Source of the DNA: Richelia sp. SL_2_1
GTDB taxonomy: Bacteria > Cyanobacteriota > Cyanobacteriia > Cyanobacteriales > Nostocaceae
Assembly (NCBI GenBank): GCA_012033205.1
Contig: JAAUSO010000045.1
Coordinates: 1 to 42,132 of the forward strand
Reading direction: 5' to 3'
Length of the DNA stretch: 42,132 bases
Shown: one piece after another, positions 17,890 through 27,131 of the stretch
How the letters are laid out: each line of letters starts with the position of its first letter
Numbering within the stretch: position 1 is the stretch's first letter
The notes under the pieces: generated by a model
Databases searched by the model: none
What the model was told of the DNA's origin: nothing
What the model saw: only the letters and a program-made list of their open reading frames with translations
Made by a program: the position numbers and the translations under genes

Positions 17890-18126
17890 ATGGTTGCAAA
17901 AATTTTTGCTGGAACAGCGGTTTTCATTGCAATATGGTCAATTACTGACGCTTACACGCAGAAATCAGCTTTTGTATTACGGTCCGAAAAACAAGCAAAC
18001 TTCTCTCCTCGTCGAGGAACTAGTTTATCAGGTAATTACGGTCGTGGTGGAACGTGGATATTTTATTCTTCCGAACGCTCTTCCTACAGTGGTTTTCAAG
18101 GTGGAGGTCCCGGTAGTGGGAAGTAA
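17890..18126 (+). CDS. Small Gly/Ser-rich exported protein, 78 aa
   Basis: The N-terminal hydrophobic stretch VAKIFAGTAVFIAIWSITDAYT (about residues 2-23) looks like a signal peptide or anchor. The rest is Arg/Ser/Gly-rich: SPRRGTSLSGNYGRGG and YSGFQGGGPGSG. A frame 4 bp downstream (17894) reaches across the heptamer array but has no such signal and is rejected. It lies between the membrane-anchored protein and the spermidine synthase-like gene on the same strand. It is probably part of the same functional block; the role is unknown. Confidence 0.65.
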   Translation: MVAKIFAGTAVFIAIWSITDAYTQKSAFVLRSEKQANFSPRRGTSLSGNYGRGGTWIFYSSERSSYSGFQGGGPGSGK

Positions 18127-18166
18127 GAGGAGATGGGGAAGGGGGGATGGGAGGAAAAGAGAAATT

Positions 18167-18201
18167 AACTGTCAACTGTCAACTGTCAACTGTCAACTAT
18201 C
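18167..18201. repeat. AACTGTC heptamer array in the leader of the spermidine synthase gene
   Basis: Five 7-bp units (four AACTGTC, one AACTATC) ending 6 bp before the ATG at 18208, so they occupy the position where a ribosome-binding site would be expected. The unit is the reverse complement of the AGTTGAC unit at 22854-22909, which closes the same gene block on the other side. Confidence 0.9.
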
Positions 18202-18207
18202 AACCTT

Positions 18208-19788
18208 ATGGAAGCGAATAATTTTTCTGAATCACTTGAAATTACTGATAAAAACAGTATTTTTTTTAACTCAACTCAACGTAAATTATTGTTAATTGCG
18301 GCGGCTGTTTCTTCTGGCTGTGGACTTGCGGTAGAATTGCTTTTAGGAACTTTAGCTAGTTATTTAGTCGGGAACCAAGCTCTAGCTTTCGGTATTGCGA
18401 TAGGTGGTTTCTTGGCAGCAATGGGTGCTGGTTCTTACTTGAGTCAGTTTATTGCACCGCACCTAAATGGTAGATTGTTGCAACGGAAATTGTTGTTAGC
18501 TTTCGTCGGTGTGGAATTGGCGATCGCTCCTCTAACTGCCTTGCTACCTCTGGGATTGTTCGCTTTATTTGTAGTGAATGGTTCGATTTGGTTGGCATTA
18601 TTTCTAGTAACTATTTTGCTGGGAATACTCGCGGGTTTGGAGGTGCCAATTTTAACGCGGGCTTTGGAAATGGAAGAAGGTGTTAGGGAAGCTTTAGCGG
18701 GTGTGTTAGCGCTCGATTATGTAGGGGCGCTTTTCGGTTCCCTGGCTTTTCCAGTTATCTTGCTACCGATGTGCGGAATGTTTCCCACAGCTTGTATTTT
18801 GGGTGCATTACCGGCTTTGATGGTGTTTTTAATCGGACGCAGTTTTCCCCATTTACGACGTTGGGGTTATCTGGGTTTGGTTTTGGGTATACTGCTATTG
18901 ACCTTAGCACCTGCAACTATACCCATCAGTAACAATTTAGAAAATAACTTATATTCAGCACCGATAATTAAACGAGTACAATCTTCTTATCAAAGAATTG
19001 TCTTAACCCGCAAAGGTCAAGATGTCAGACTGTTTCTCAACGGTGACTTGCAACTATCAACCCTGGACGAATACCGCTATCATGAAGGATTAGTACATCC
19101 GGCGATGAGTGCAACACCGAATAAGAAAAATGTTTTAGTCTTGGGTGCTGGGGATGGAATGGCTCTAAGAGAAGTACTCAAGTGGAAAGAAGTGGAAAAG
19201 GTGGTATTAATTGAACTAGATCCAGAAGTTGTGAAATTAGCGAGCCGTCACCCGCAATTAAGAGTTTTAAACGATAATTCTTTGCAAGATTCCCGCGTAG
19301 AAGTAATCAACGCCGATGCATTCATCAGCGCACCAGCACTCAAAGACAACTTTGATGTAATTATTGCAGACTTCCCCGACCCAGATCAAGATATCATTGC
19401 CAAACTTTACTCAGAAGGTTTTTACCGACGTTTATTAGGAAGACTTACAGATACAGGGGTTTTAGTAACGCAAGCATCAAGCTCATTTTTTGCACCTAAA
19501 GTTATCGGTTGTATTGCCGCAACACTTTCAGAGGTAGGATTAAAAGTGAATCCCTATACTGTAGAAGTTCCCAGTTTCGGACCTTGGGGTTTTGTGTTAG
19601 CATCCCGTCATCAATTAAACTTGGATAAATTGCAACTTCCTGTCGAAACACGCTTTTTAACCGAACCGATATTACATCACTTGTTTGAACTACCCAAAGA
19701 TGTCGAGTTAGGAAACGTCGAAATCAATCGACTTTCTCATCCCGTAATTGTTAACTATCAATTGCGATCGCGATGGTTGAATTATTAA
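18208..19788 (+). CDS. Membrane-fused spermidine synthase-like protein, 526 aa
   Basis: Residues about 25-235 hold seven likely membrane helices (for example LLLIAAAVSSGCGLAVELLLG and LFVVNGSIWLALFLVTILLGILAG). The C-terminal half (about 260-470) is a spermidine synthase-type domain. It has a QRIVL entry strand, LFLNGDLQLSTLDEYRYHEGLVHPA (the polyamine-site segment), the SAM-site motif VLVLGAGDGMALRE, IELDPEVV and the active-site region FDVIIADFPDPD. It would transfer aminopropyl groups at the membrane, though substrates are unproven. No SAM decarboxylase gene is in the window. The first ATG after the heptamer array is used. Confidence 0.85.
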   Translation: MEANNFSESLEITDKNSIFFNSTQRKLLLIAAAVSSGCGLAVELLLGTLASYLVGNQALAFGIAIGGFLAAMGAGSYLSQFIAPHLNGRLLQRKLLLAFVGVELAIAPLTALLPLGLFALFVVNGSIWLALFLVTILLGILAGLEVPILTRALEMEEGVREALAGVLALDYVGALFGSLAFPVILLPMCGMFPTACILGALPALMVFLIGRSFPHLRRWGYLGLVLGILLLTLAPATIPISNNLENNLYSAPIIKRVQSSYQRIVLTRKGQDVRLFLNGDLQLSTLDEYRYHEGLVHPAMSATPNKKNVLVLGAGDGMALREVLKWKEVEKVVLIELDPEVVKLASRHPQLRVLNDNSLQDSRVEVINADAFISAPALKDNFDVIIADFPDPDQDIIAKLYSEGFYRRLLGRLTDTGVLVTQASSSFFAPKVIGCIAATLSEVGLKVNPYTVEVPSFGPWGFVLASRHQLNLDKLQLPVETRFLTEPILHHLFELPKDVELGNVEINRLSHPVIVNYQLRSRWLNY

Positions 19789-19895
19789 ATTGGTAATGAG
19801 TAATTGGTAATGGGGAAATAAAAAAATCGCTTATTAGTGTAATTAAAAATATTATAAAGTCAAGAAAAGTACTTAGTAGACCCTACGCAAACCCT

Positions 19896-21101
19896 ATGAC
19901 TACCACACCCCTAAGCTGGGAAGAACTAAAAACCCTCACGGACTATCAAATAGATACCGTCAATGGTTCCACTAACTCTAGAGCTAGGTTACGCTTATTT
20001 GGAAAACCTGAATCTGATGTGCGGGTAACACTTTACCGTGATAATCATGCTTGGTGTCCTTACTGTCAAAAAATTTGGTTATGGTTAGAGGAAAAACAAA
20101 TCCCCTACCGCATTGAAAAAGTAACCATGTTCTGCTATGGGGAGAAAGAAAGTTGGTACAAACGTAAAGTTCCATCGGGAATGCTGCCTGCAATCGAGTT
20201 GGATGGACGGATTATCAAGGAAAGCGACGATATTTTGATCGCGTTGGAAAAAGTTTATGGTCCATTGAATCAAGGAATGGAAGAGCGCACCGTGCTTCCT
20301 CTACGTCAATTAGAACGACTTTTATTTAGAGCTTGGTGCGCTTGGCTGTGCTATCCCACAGTTTCCGCTCAACAGGAACAACGCAACCGAGAACAATTTA
20401 CAGAAGTAGTGGCTAAGGTTGAGGAGGCTTTGGCTAGTACTCCAAGTCCTTACTTTCTGGATAATTTCGGCATCGTTGATGTCATCTTTACGCCCTATGT
20501 GGAACGGATGAATGCCAGTCTTTACTACTACAAAGGTTATTCCCTGCGCGAGGAAAACCCTCACTTGAGCGCATGGTTTGACGCAATGGAAACCCGATCG
20601 ACCTACCGGGGTACCCAGAGCGACTTTCACACCCATGTACATGATTTGCCGCCCCAGATGGGTGGTTGTTGGGAAAACGGTGAACCCCAGATGCTAATTA
20701 ATAAAGCGCGGGTGGATAACGGTTCTTGGTTCGGGCTACCAGATGTGACTTATCCAGAACCCGAAAACTCCCCCATGGAAGCTCTGCACAGAGTTATCGA
20801 ACACCGCATCAATATTATCCGAGTTAATCCCTTAGATGATAAATTGTTCGATCAAGCTTTGCGCTGTGCTTTAACCCACATGATGACTGGTAAAGATTGC
20901 GTACCTCCACAGAGTTCTGATGTTGCTTTACGGTATTTGCGCGATCGCATTAATGTACCACGAGATATGTCAATTTATGCAGCCAAGCGATTGCGGGAAT
21001 CCCTAGAAAAAACCGCAGCCCTTGTAGGTGATGCACAGCCAGAACCCATTCCCACTAAGCATCGAAGAGACCAAAACCCAGTTAATTTTATGAATAATTA
21101 A
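19896..21101 (+). CDS. Glutathione S-transferase family protein, 401 aa
   Basis: The N-terminal thioredoxin-fold domain (about residues 30-120) has the redox motif C-P-Y-C (Cys54, Cys57) and the cis-Pro/SD features [13 protein letters not shown] and KESDDIL, as in GST/glutaredoxin-like proteins. The middle (about 130-250) is the helical GST C-terminal domain. The last ~150 residues ([13 protein letters not shown] to the end) are an extra helical extension seen in some cyanobacterial members. A role in glutathione-dependent detoxification or reduction is inferred. It follows the spermidine synthase gene by 107 bp and precedes the DUF4178 gene on the same strand. Confidence 0.85.
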   Translation: MTTTPLSWEELKTLTDYQIDTVNGSTNSRARLRLFGKPESDVRVTLYRDNHAWCPYCQKIWLWLEEKQIPYRIEKVTMFCYGEKESWYKRKVPSGMLPAIELDGRIIKESDDILIALEKVYGPLNQGMEERTVLPLRQLERLLFRAWCAWLCYPTVSAQQEQRNREQFTEVVAKVEEALASTPSPYFLDNFGIVDVIFTPYVERMNASLYYYKGYSLREENPHLSAWFDAMETRSTYRGTQSDFHTHVHDLPPQMGGCWENGEPQMLINKARVDNGSWFGLPDVTYPEPENSPMEALHRVIEHRINIIRVNPLDDKLFDQALRCALTHMMTGKDCVPPQSSDVALRYLRDRINVPRDMSIYAAKRLRESLEKTAALVGDAQPEPIPTKHRRDQNPVNFMNN

Positions 21102-21160
21102 GGTTCGTAGTAAGCGATTAATCGCTCGCATTTAAGTACTAAAGTCCTGACTACAAACAA
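21102..21160. repeat. GGTTCGTAG element, copy B
   Basis: Begins at the base after the stop codon with GGTTCGTAGT and ends with ACTACAAACAATT, the same edges as copy A at 14503. Between them is a different hairpin, the perfect palindrome AGCGATTAATCGCT (21113-21126). Edges conserved while the core varies is typical of a small mobile palindromic repeat. Confidence 0.65.
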
Positions 21161-21258
21161 TTATTTTTAGGGGACAGAGAATTATTTATTTCCCCTTGTT
21201 TTCTTGTCTCTTTGTCCCTTTATCTTCCACTCTATAAAAAACATTTAAAGTAAAAACT

Positions 21259-21849
21259 ATGACACTATTACTATGGCTTGGAGTTTTCGCAATCATCGCT
21301 GGTGGAGCTTATTTACTTGTACTTCAACAGCGGGGTGCATTACCTGGTAATAAAGCCAAAGAATTGCCATCGTTAAAACGCAATATATTTAACTTACAAA
21401 TTGGCGATATTGTGCAACATATGGGTATTGATTGGGTAGTGGAAGGAAAGCTTACTTACACAGTTGATGAATACACCTGGTTTGAATATATGTTGCAGGA
21501 TGATAATCAAATTCGCTGGTTGAGTGTAGATGAAGATGACACTGTGGAAGTTGCATTACTCGAAGCTACTAATCAGTTAGATGTCAGCCAAACACCACCA
21601 CAACAGTTAAATTTTGCTTCGGATAATTATAAATGCATTGACTCTGGAGTAGCGAGTATGAATCGTCTTGGTACAGTACAAAGACGTACTGCTCAAACTT
21701 GCCAATACTTTGACTACGAGGCTTCTGGGGATAAAGTGCTTTCGATTGAAATTTGGCATGGAGAAACCGAAGTTACTGTCGGACACCGGATAAATCCCAG
21801 GTCATTGACTATTTTACCCGGAGATGGAAATCGGGTTTATGGGATTTGA
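21259..21849 (+). CDS. DUF4178 domain protein, 196 aa
   Basis: The N-terminal segment TLLLWLGVFAIIAGGAYLLVL (about residues 2-22) is a membrane anchor. The rest, from LQIGDIVQHMGIDWVVEGKLTY to VGHRINPRSLTIL, matches the DUF4178 pattern: a G-D-x-V strand, E-Y-x-W-F-E-Y-x-L, W-L-S-V and a late I-E-I-W. DUF4178 proteins are often encoded near spermidine synthase-type genes and DUF350 membrane proteins, which agrees with this neighbourhood. The biochemical role is unknown. Confidence 0.8.
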   Translation: MTLLLWLGVFAIIAGGAYLLVLQQRGALPGNKAKELPSLKRNIFNLQIGDIVQHMGIDWVVEGKLTYTVDEYTWFEYMLQDDNQIRWLSVDEDDTVEVALLEATNQLDVSQTPPQQLNFASDNYKCIDSGVASMNRLGTVQRRTAQTCQYFDYEASGDKVLSIEIWHGETEVTVGHRINPRSLTILPGDGNRVYGI

Positions 21850-21985
21850 AATCAAAATTAAAATCAAAATTAAAATCAAAAAAATACAATCCAATTTTCG
21901 GAATATACATATTTAACATTGTATAAAAAACTGTTTGCAGTTAAAGTTAAAAGTCTACAATATTTTATAGGATTTGATAAATAGT

Positions 21986-22849
21986 ATGAAAAAGCCAATC
22001 TTCACAACTGCATTGTTAGTTATTTCTTTATTAACAATTGGTTGTAATCAAACTGAAACAGCTAATACTGACAGTAATAATCAAGTTGAAACTAGCAATT
22101 CAGAAGTAGCTTCAGTAAATAAAAAACCCATCGATAATTCCTCTTCAAATAGCAATAATCAAGATTCTAATATCACCGAAAAGCCTCCCGTTGAGACTGG
22201 TAGCACCAGTGAAAAAACACCAGCTAATAAAACTAGCAAAACTCCAAAAGCCGGAGAAGGACAACCAAAAGTTGGGACTATAAAAGATATCGTTCAAGGT
22301 GATTTAAAGTGCTATGTAACTTTAACAGATGAACAAGGTCAAGAGCAAAATCTTAGTGCTAGTTTTGAAATTTGCGCTCAAGATAAAGAATTTTTAAATA
22401 AAAAAGTTAATCTGAGTTATGACATATTAAGCTTCAACGACTGTGAAAGTAACGAACCTTGTGGAAAGACCAAAAAAGAATCTGCTATTGTCAAAATGAA
22501 TGTTATTGGTAGTTCCAAAAATTCGCAAAAATCTTCCGGTGATGCTTTAACTTTGAGTAATGGTGAATGGACTGTTAAACTCAGCAATTACGATTCTTGG
22601 AATGGTACTAATGGTACAGGGAATGTTAATTATTATGGATGTGATTCTAAAAATAATTGTATTAAATTAACAGGTGGTAAAGTATTTTGTCGGGATGGTA
22701 AATGTGTAACTGGTTGGCAAAATGGAGAATATGGTTACGCTATAGAAAGTGCAATTACTGAAGATAATAATGATAACCAAACATCAACTTTAATAGTTAA
22801 TCAAGGTGGTAAAGTTATTCTCAGAGCAGAAGGATTGAAGCGGGTTTAA
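21986..22849 (+). CDS. Lipoprotein, unknown function, 287 aa
   Basis: Signal sequence MKKPIFTTALLVISLLTIGC with a lipobox-like LTIGC, giving a lipid-anchored Cys at residue 20. Then follows a ~70-residue disordered Asn/Ser/Thr/Lys linker. Domain one (about 90-165, VGTIKDIVQGDLKCYVTL to VKMNVIG) holds paired Cys (FEIC, DCESNEPC) and resembles an OB-like strand set. Domain two (about 180-287) has NGEWTVKLSNYDSWNGTN and a Cys pair (CRDGKC). The start is taken at ATG 21986 rather than an upstream TTG, because the signal peptide is complete from there. Last gene of the same-strand block. Confidence 0.75.
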   Translation: MKKPIFTTALLVISLLTIGCNQTETANTDSNNQVETSNSEVASVNKKPIDNSSSNSNNQDSNITEKPPVETGSTSEKTPANKTSKTPKAGEGQPKVGTIKDIVQGDLKCYVTLTDEQGQEQNLSASFEICAQDKEFLNKKVNLSYDILSFNDCESNEPCGKTKKESAIVKMNVIGSSKNSQKSSGDALTLSNGEWTVKLSNYDSWNGTNGTGNVNYYGCDSKNNCIKLTGGKVFCRDGKCVTGWQNGEYGYAIESAITEDNNDNQTSTLIVNQGGKVILRAEGLKRV

Positions 22850-23292
22850 TAATAGTTGACAGTTGACAGTTGATAGTTGACAGTTGATAGTTGACAGTTG
22901 ACTATTGACTGTTCCCTTTTCATAATTCCTCTACTTCTTCCATTGATAAACTAAGTGCTTGGGCATCTACTGCGTTAAGTCCTCTGTTATTGTTAGTGGG
23001 ACTTTATTTTTGATTTTATTATAAAAGAATTATCCAATATCGGGTATTGGTAACAAAATTAGACTTTGGGATAGATGACTCAAGTTTACGAAATAGCACT
23101 TGTCGCAATTGTAGATAATATAACGCCGGCTTGTAAATGCCATAGCAACGAGCTTGCACTACGCGATCGCAATGTCTACTGATGAACAGCAATCAATCGA
23201 TGTCAACTTCTCTCATTAAAAATTATATAATGCAGACAAGGGACTTTATTTAATTAGACTGGGACTTACAGCCCCAGACAACTGTATAAAAA
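22850..23292. other. 443-bp intergenic region with an AGTTGAC array
   Basis: Eight heptamers (AGTTGAC, AGTTGAT, final TATTGAC) at 22854-22909 begin 4 bp after the lipoprotein stop. Beyond them is ordinary spacer with a HIP1 site near 23164 and no gene. Both flanking genes converge here. Confidence 0.75.
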
Positions 23293-24324
23293 CTAAGCTA
23301 AAAGTTGCTCGCACAATTTATCAAGTTCTCTACTTTGTTCTTGAATAATGGTATGTGCAGCTTTCTCCAACAATGCGATATTTTCTTCAGTAGTATTATC
23401 CAAATCATCGTTTGCTTCAGTCAATTCTTTTTGAAAGCGATAATACTGTTTTTTACTATTCTGAGCTTCGGGTAATAATTGTCTTAATTGATAATTTGCA
23501 ACTTCGCTAGCACCATCAAGAAAAATATTAATTAGTGGCTGTATCCATTGCAATTTTCCCCAATTAACCGCTTGTTCATAAGCAAATCTTCGAGTTAAAG
23601 AACCAGTACCCAGAGAAGTAACTAAAATATCTTCTAAAGTGACGCTTTCTCCATTATTTTGAGTATAGATAATCGCTTCTACAATTGCTAAAGCTGTAGG
23701 ATTATTAGCAAAAACGGCACCATCAACTAATGCATAAAAATCATCCTTATCGCAACCGCGCATTGCTAATTTATATGGTTCAAAAAATGTTGGAGCGGCA
23801 GAAGTTGCCATTGCTGCTTCTATCATTTTGTAATCATTACAAAGTTTACGAAAATTAGTTCCTGTATGTCTTTGAAATGTAGGATTATTGATAAAAAATA
23901 CAGGTAATCTTATCTGTATATCATAGCTAGTTATAACAATATTAGTCAGTGCATCTTTAAGAAAAGCATCTTGAAAATATTTTTTAGCAATTCTTTCTCT
24001 ACCCTCAGAAGAATATTTTGGTTTTAACAAATCATCAACATCAGTTAATCTTTCTAAAAATGGTTCATGAAAGATGTTTTTTCCATCCAATCGGTACATA
24101 TTAATGATATCTTCCATCGAGTACCGAGCGACAGTTTTATCCTGAGAATTTGGCATAGTTAAAATCATTGCCAAGAAACCTCCAGTTGAAGTTCCAGCGA
24201 TTAAATCAAACAATTGCCAAATCCGTTTTTGCGTCCGTTGTTCAATTTCCTTGAGTATGATTGACGGAATAATACCGCGAATACCACCACCATCAATTGA
24301 TAATATTTTGTATTTAAAAGACAT
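23293..24324 (-). CDS. Patatin-like phospholipase, 343 aa
   Basis: Acyl hydrolase with a Ser-Asp dyad. The oxyanion loop is DGGGIRG (residues 11-17). The nucleophile elbow is G-T-S-T-G with Ser46. The catalytic Asp is in YALVDGAVFANNP (about residue 195). All are intact. The length and the DGGGIRGIIPSIIL start place it in the CapV/plant-patatin branch that acts on membrane lipids. In defence systems such lipases pair with a nucleotide cyclase; none is next to it, so a defence role has no support here and a housekeeping lipid turnover role is equally possible. No signal peptide. Upstream of it, the heptamers at 24422-24470 separate it from the PDH E2 gene. Confidence 0.88.
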   Translation of the reverse strand: MSFKYKILSIDGGGIRGIIPSIILKEIEQRTQKRIWQLFDLIAGTSTGGFLAMILTMPNSQDKTVARYSMEDIINMYRLDGKNIFHEPFLERLTDVDDLLKPKYSSEGRERIAKKYFQDAFLKDALTNIVITSYDIQIRLPVFFINNPTFQRHTGTNFRKLCNDYKMIEAAMATSAAPTFFEPYKLAMRGCDKDDFYALVDGAVFANNPTALAIVEAIIYTQNNGESVTLEDILVTSLGTGSLTRRFAYEQAVNWGKLQWIQPLINIFLDGASEVANYQLRQLLPEAQNSKKQYYRFQKELTEANDDLDNTTEENIALLEKAAHTIIQEQSRELDKLCEQLLA

Positions 24325-24421
24325 AATTTTCCCTTGTTTTCTTTAATTTATCCTACAACTTTGAAGCTACTCATTCCTGATCACGGATTAAGAAGGATTA
24401 CACTGATTACACGGATTTAAT

Positions 24422-24470
24422 TTGACAGTTGACAATTACCCATTACCCATTCCCAATTCCCAATTCCCAA
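24422..24470. repeat. Mixed heptamer array between patatin and E2 genes
   Basis: Seven 7-bp units that change in pairs: TTGACAG, TTGACAA, TTACCCA twice, TTCCCAA three times. The period is kept across three unit types, as if the array grew by stepwise change. Confidence 0.85.
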
Positions 24471-24532
24471 TCAAAAAACTTGGAGTTAAAAACCCCAAGT
24501 TTAAAAGATTACTATTGCATGATTATTATCTA

Positions 24533-25828
24533 CTACATTGTCAAAGATTGAGAATTAGTTTCAATCAACTTGGCTAAATCTTGTAAGAATGCTGCTGCAT
24601 GAGCGCCGTAAATAACTCTATGGTCACAAGTAATGTTTACTTTCATTTGCTGACGTATACCCATCATACCGTCAGGGGTGGCTACTACGGTCGGACGAGA
24701 TGCAGCGATCGCCAATATTGAACCTTGTCCGGGTGGTAATATAGCATCGAATGTATCTACGCCAAACATACCCAAGTTGGATATGGTAAATGTGCCAGTG
24801 CTATATTCGTGGGGCTGTAACTGTTTTGTGCGAGCGCGTTCTACTAAGGATTTCCAGTTACGGGATAAGCTGTAAATATCTTGTTGGTCGGCATTTTGCA
24901 ATACTGGTGTAATTAATCCTCCATCATCCATTGCTACTGCTACGGCAATGTTAATGTTGGCAGGATGTACCATTCCCTGTTCGGAATAGTTGGTATTCAA
25001 TAATGGGTGTTTTTGTAATGTCATTGCTACAGCTTTGGCTAGCAGCGCTGTCATTGTTACACCTTTAGATTTGATTTGTTTGTAAAGTTTATTTAACTCG
25101 TCGGTGGCAATTGTGTAACCTACATGGAAGGTAGGTACGGATAAACTATGCAGCATAGTCCGCACTACAGCATTTTGTAAGGTAGTCAAAGGTACTGTTT
25201 GTCCTGGTGTTACTGCTACCGGCATCGGTGCAGGTGTTGCCGCAGGGGTGACTGTGGGAGCGCTGGGGGCGGGTATAACTACTGGTTGAGGGGTAGACTT
25301 ACCAGCAGCATTTTCCACGTCTTCAGCAATTATACGACCGTGAGGACCGCTACCAGAAATGCCGCTTAAATCAATTTTGAATTCCTTTGCTAACTTACGA
25401 GCGCGGGGAGAAGCAATTGTTCTACCGCTGCGGGGGCTCGAACCATTTTGAGCGCTACCGTTTGCTCCAGCCTCTACAGCCGCCGTTTGCACTGCTGTTT
25501 GTCCAGGGGCTGTAGCCGCAACTTCGACTTTTGCTGGTGCTGCACCTTGAGATTTAGCTTTAGCTACTGCTGTTTCAATTTCGGCTTCGGTTTCTGCGAG
25601 GAAAGCTATGGCAGAACCTACCGGAGCGCTTTCTCCCGCTTCTACTAAAATATGAGCCATGTATCCTTCATAAAAGGATTCCACATCCATATCAGCTTTA
25701 TCCGATTCAACGATTACCACCGTTTCGCCCTTTTCAACCTTGTCACCGGCTGCTTTTTCCCAGGATACTATTTTACCTTCTGTCATCGTGGAACTCAGCG
25801 CTGGCATAAATATTTCGTGAATACTCAT
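24533..25828 (-). CDS. Dihydrolipoamide acetyltransferase (E2) of pyruvate dehydrogenase
   Basis: Core subunit that moves acetyl groups to CoA. An N-terminal lipoyl domain carries the lipoyl Lys44 in VESDKADM. A Pro/Ala-rich linker (about residues 80-130) is followed by the E1/E3-binding domain ASPRARKLAKEF...GRIIAEDV (about 138-175). A second Pro/Ala-rich linker follows, then the catalytic domain (about 205-431) ending with CDHRVIYGAHAAAF, the H-x-x-x-D/G-type active site. Length 431 aa is normal. In cyanobacteria the PDH genes are often unlinked, as here, where no E1 or E3 is nearby. The paired linkers are repeat-rich and probably flexible. Confidence 0.93.
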   Translation of the reverse strand: MSIHEIFMPALSSTMTEGKIVSWEKAAGDKVEKGETVVIVESDKADMDVESFYEGYMAHILVEAGESAPVGSAIAFLAETEAEIETAVAKAKSQGAAPAKVEVAATAPGQTAVQTAAVEAGANGSAQNGSSPRSGRTIASPRARKLAKEFKIDLSGISGSGPHGRIIAEDVENAAGKSTPQPVVIPAPSAPTVTPAATPAPMPVAVTPGQTVPLTTLQNAVVRTMLHSLSVPTFHVGYTIATDELNKLYKQIKSKGVTMTALLAKAVAMTLQKHPLLNTNYSEQGMVHPANINIAVAVAMDDGGLITPVLQNADQQDIYSLSRNWKSLVERARTKQLQPHEYSTGTFTISNLGMFGVDTFDAILPPGQGSILAIAASRPTVVATPDGMMGIRQQMKVNITCDHRVIYGAHAAAFLQDLAKLIETNSQSLTM

Positions 25829-26243
25829 AAGGAATATGGTGAATTGAATTTGTAATTTAGGGACTTTAATAGTTTTTGACAGATTGCATTGTATCGCGAT
25901 ACGCGAAGCGTCATACCCAAGACATATCGCGATCGCAACAAATTATCTTAAAACCACATTTATCAGCTAATCTGTATTTTTGCGTACTGAGTTCATAAGT
26001 TTTATGTCGTTCTTATGAAGAAATTTTAAGTAGAAGAAATTATATCAAGTCCAAATGATTAATTATTGTTCCCTATTCCCTCTTCCCTCTTCCCTACATA
26101 ATATTACTTAATTCTTTACCGACAAATTTTTAGACAAATCTTGCGGAAACTCCACTGAAGGTATGAAGTTATAATTCATGTCTCGATTTAAAATTCAAGA
26201 TGGATAAATAAAAACAAACCGTTTAAGATTCCCTTTAAATTTT
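25829..26243. other. 415-bp intergenic region
   Basis: Divergent promoter region. It holds a TATCGCGATA palindrome next to ACGCGAAGCGTC (about 25891-25911), a HIP1 site (about 25930), and TTCCCTC-type heptamers at 26069-26096. No gene seen. Confidence 0.55.
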
Positions 26244-26762
26244 ATGTCGGCAAAGTTCAAGATTTTCCTGGTATTAACGCTTTCGCTGTTTGCGAGTGCT
26301 GTTGTTGCTGGAGTTTACATAATTAAACGATGGCATTTTAGTGAAGTTTCTACTAGCGAAGAGCAACAGCAAATTAGAGCAAAAGAAATCTCAAGTCAAA
26401 ATATTGACACAAATCCTTACAGAGCGAAATATAAATCAATACCATTAACTCGTTTAAAATCCGTACTCAAAGGTACAGATCCAGCGACTCTTGCTGTTAA
26501 CGCTTTTGATCCAAATTACTCGAAGCAATTAACTCGTCAAGTAGAAGTGTCTTATCCACAACCGGATCGAGCAATGGTAACAATAACCCAAACTAATTTT
26601 GCTTTGTCTAAACCCAAACCAATTAAATATCGAGTTGAACTTACAAGTTTTGGACGTTCACTGTTTGTCAGTTCACCTCCTTTGTGGCAAATTGTTTGGG
26701 CTGGTTATTACGAGCAATGTTTTGCAAATGGAACAACTTTATCAAACTCAAATTGTCGGTAG
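26244..26762 (+). CDS. Membrane-anchored or exported protein, unknown function, 172 aa
   Basis: Residues about 5-28 (FKIFLVLTLSLFASAVVAGVYII) form a signal anchor. After a charged linker the rest is a compact soluble region, with TDPATLAVNAFD, VEVSYPQPDRAMVTITQ and a C-terminal YEQCF...NCR Cys pair that could form a disulfide outside the cytoplasm. The family is not recognised. It stands alone, with long spacers either side. No ribosome-binding site is evident, but the signal anchor supports the start. Confidence 0.7.
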   Translation: MSAKFKIFLVLTLSLFASAVVAGVYIIKRWHFSEVSTSEEQQQIRAKEISSQNIDTNPYRAKYKSIPLTRLKSVLKGTDPATLAVNAFDPNYSKQLTRQVEVSYPQPDRAMVTITQTNFALSKPKPIKYRVELTSFGRSLFVSSPPLWQIVWAGYYEQCFANGTTLSNSNCR

Positions 26763-27012
26763 AAAGTCAATTAATCTGAATCTCTTTTGTATATTGGTGT
26801 GAATTATATTCCTGGGTTAAGATTGCTTGAAAATGGAATATAAAGTGTGTGTGAGGAGCAATAAAATTTGACTGCTTTGCCATAACAGCAGCATTTTTAC
26901 GAGTCAAAATATCCGATAAATTTAGATGCAGTATTTTGACCACATCTAAAATTTTCGACAATTTTTAGCTAATAAAAACTCTTAATTCTGAGGTGAATTC
27001 GACGATTAGCAC

Positions 27013-27076
27013 AGAAGTCGGGTTTTTAGAATAAATGTCTGTAGTCACAGGCAATTCTTATAAAAACCCGACTTCT
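27013..27076. repeat. Long hairpin of the ATTCTAAAAACCCGACTTCT repeat
   Basis: Arms AGAAGTCGGGTTTTTA (27013-27028) and TAAAAACCCGACTTCT (27061-27076), 16 perfect base pairs, with further pairing GAAT/ATTC after a small bulge. One arm recurs alone at 7318-7337. The T run inside the arm on either strand would make a poor terminator; a dispersed palindromic element is more likely. Confidence 0.8.
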
Positions 27077-27131
27077 AACCCCAGGAAAAATCAAGGTTTT
27101 ACAGTTTACTTATTATTATCGAACTCACGTT

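Noticed and set aside
17894-18295. 133-codon frame overlapping the small exported protein and the start of the spermidine synthase gene
   Set aside because: Runs through the heptamer array and has no signal peptide; the overlapping 78-codon frame has one.
23293-25828. CBASS or other lipase-based defence island
   Set aside because: The patatin gene is next to pyruvate dehydrogenase E2; no nucleotide cyclase, sensor or accessory gene was seen.
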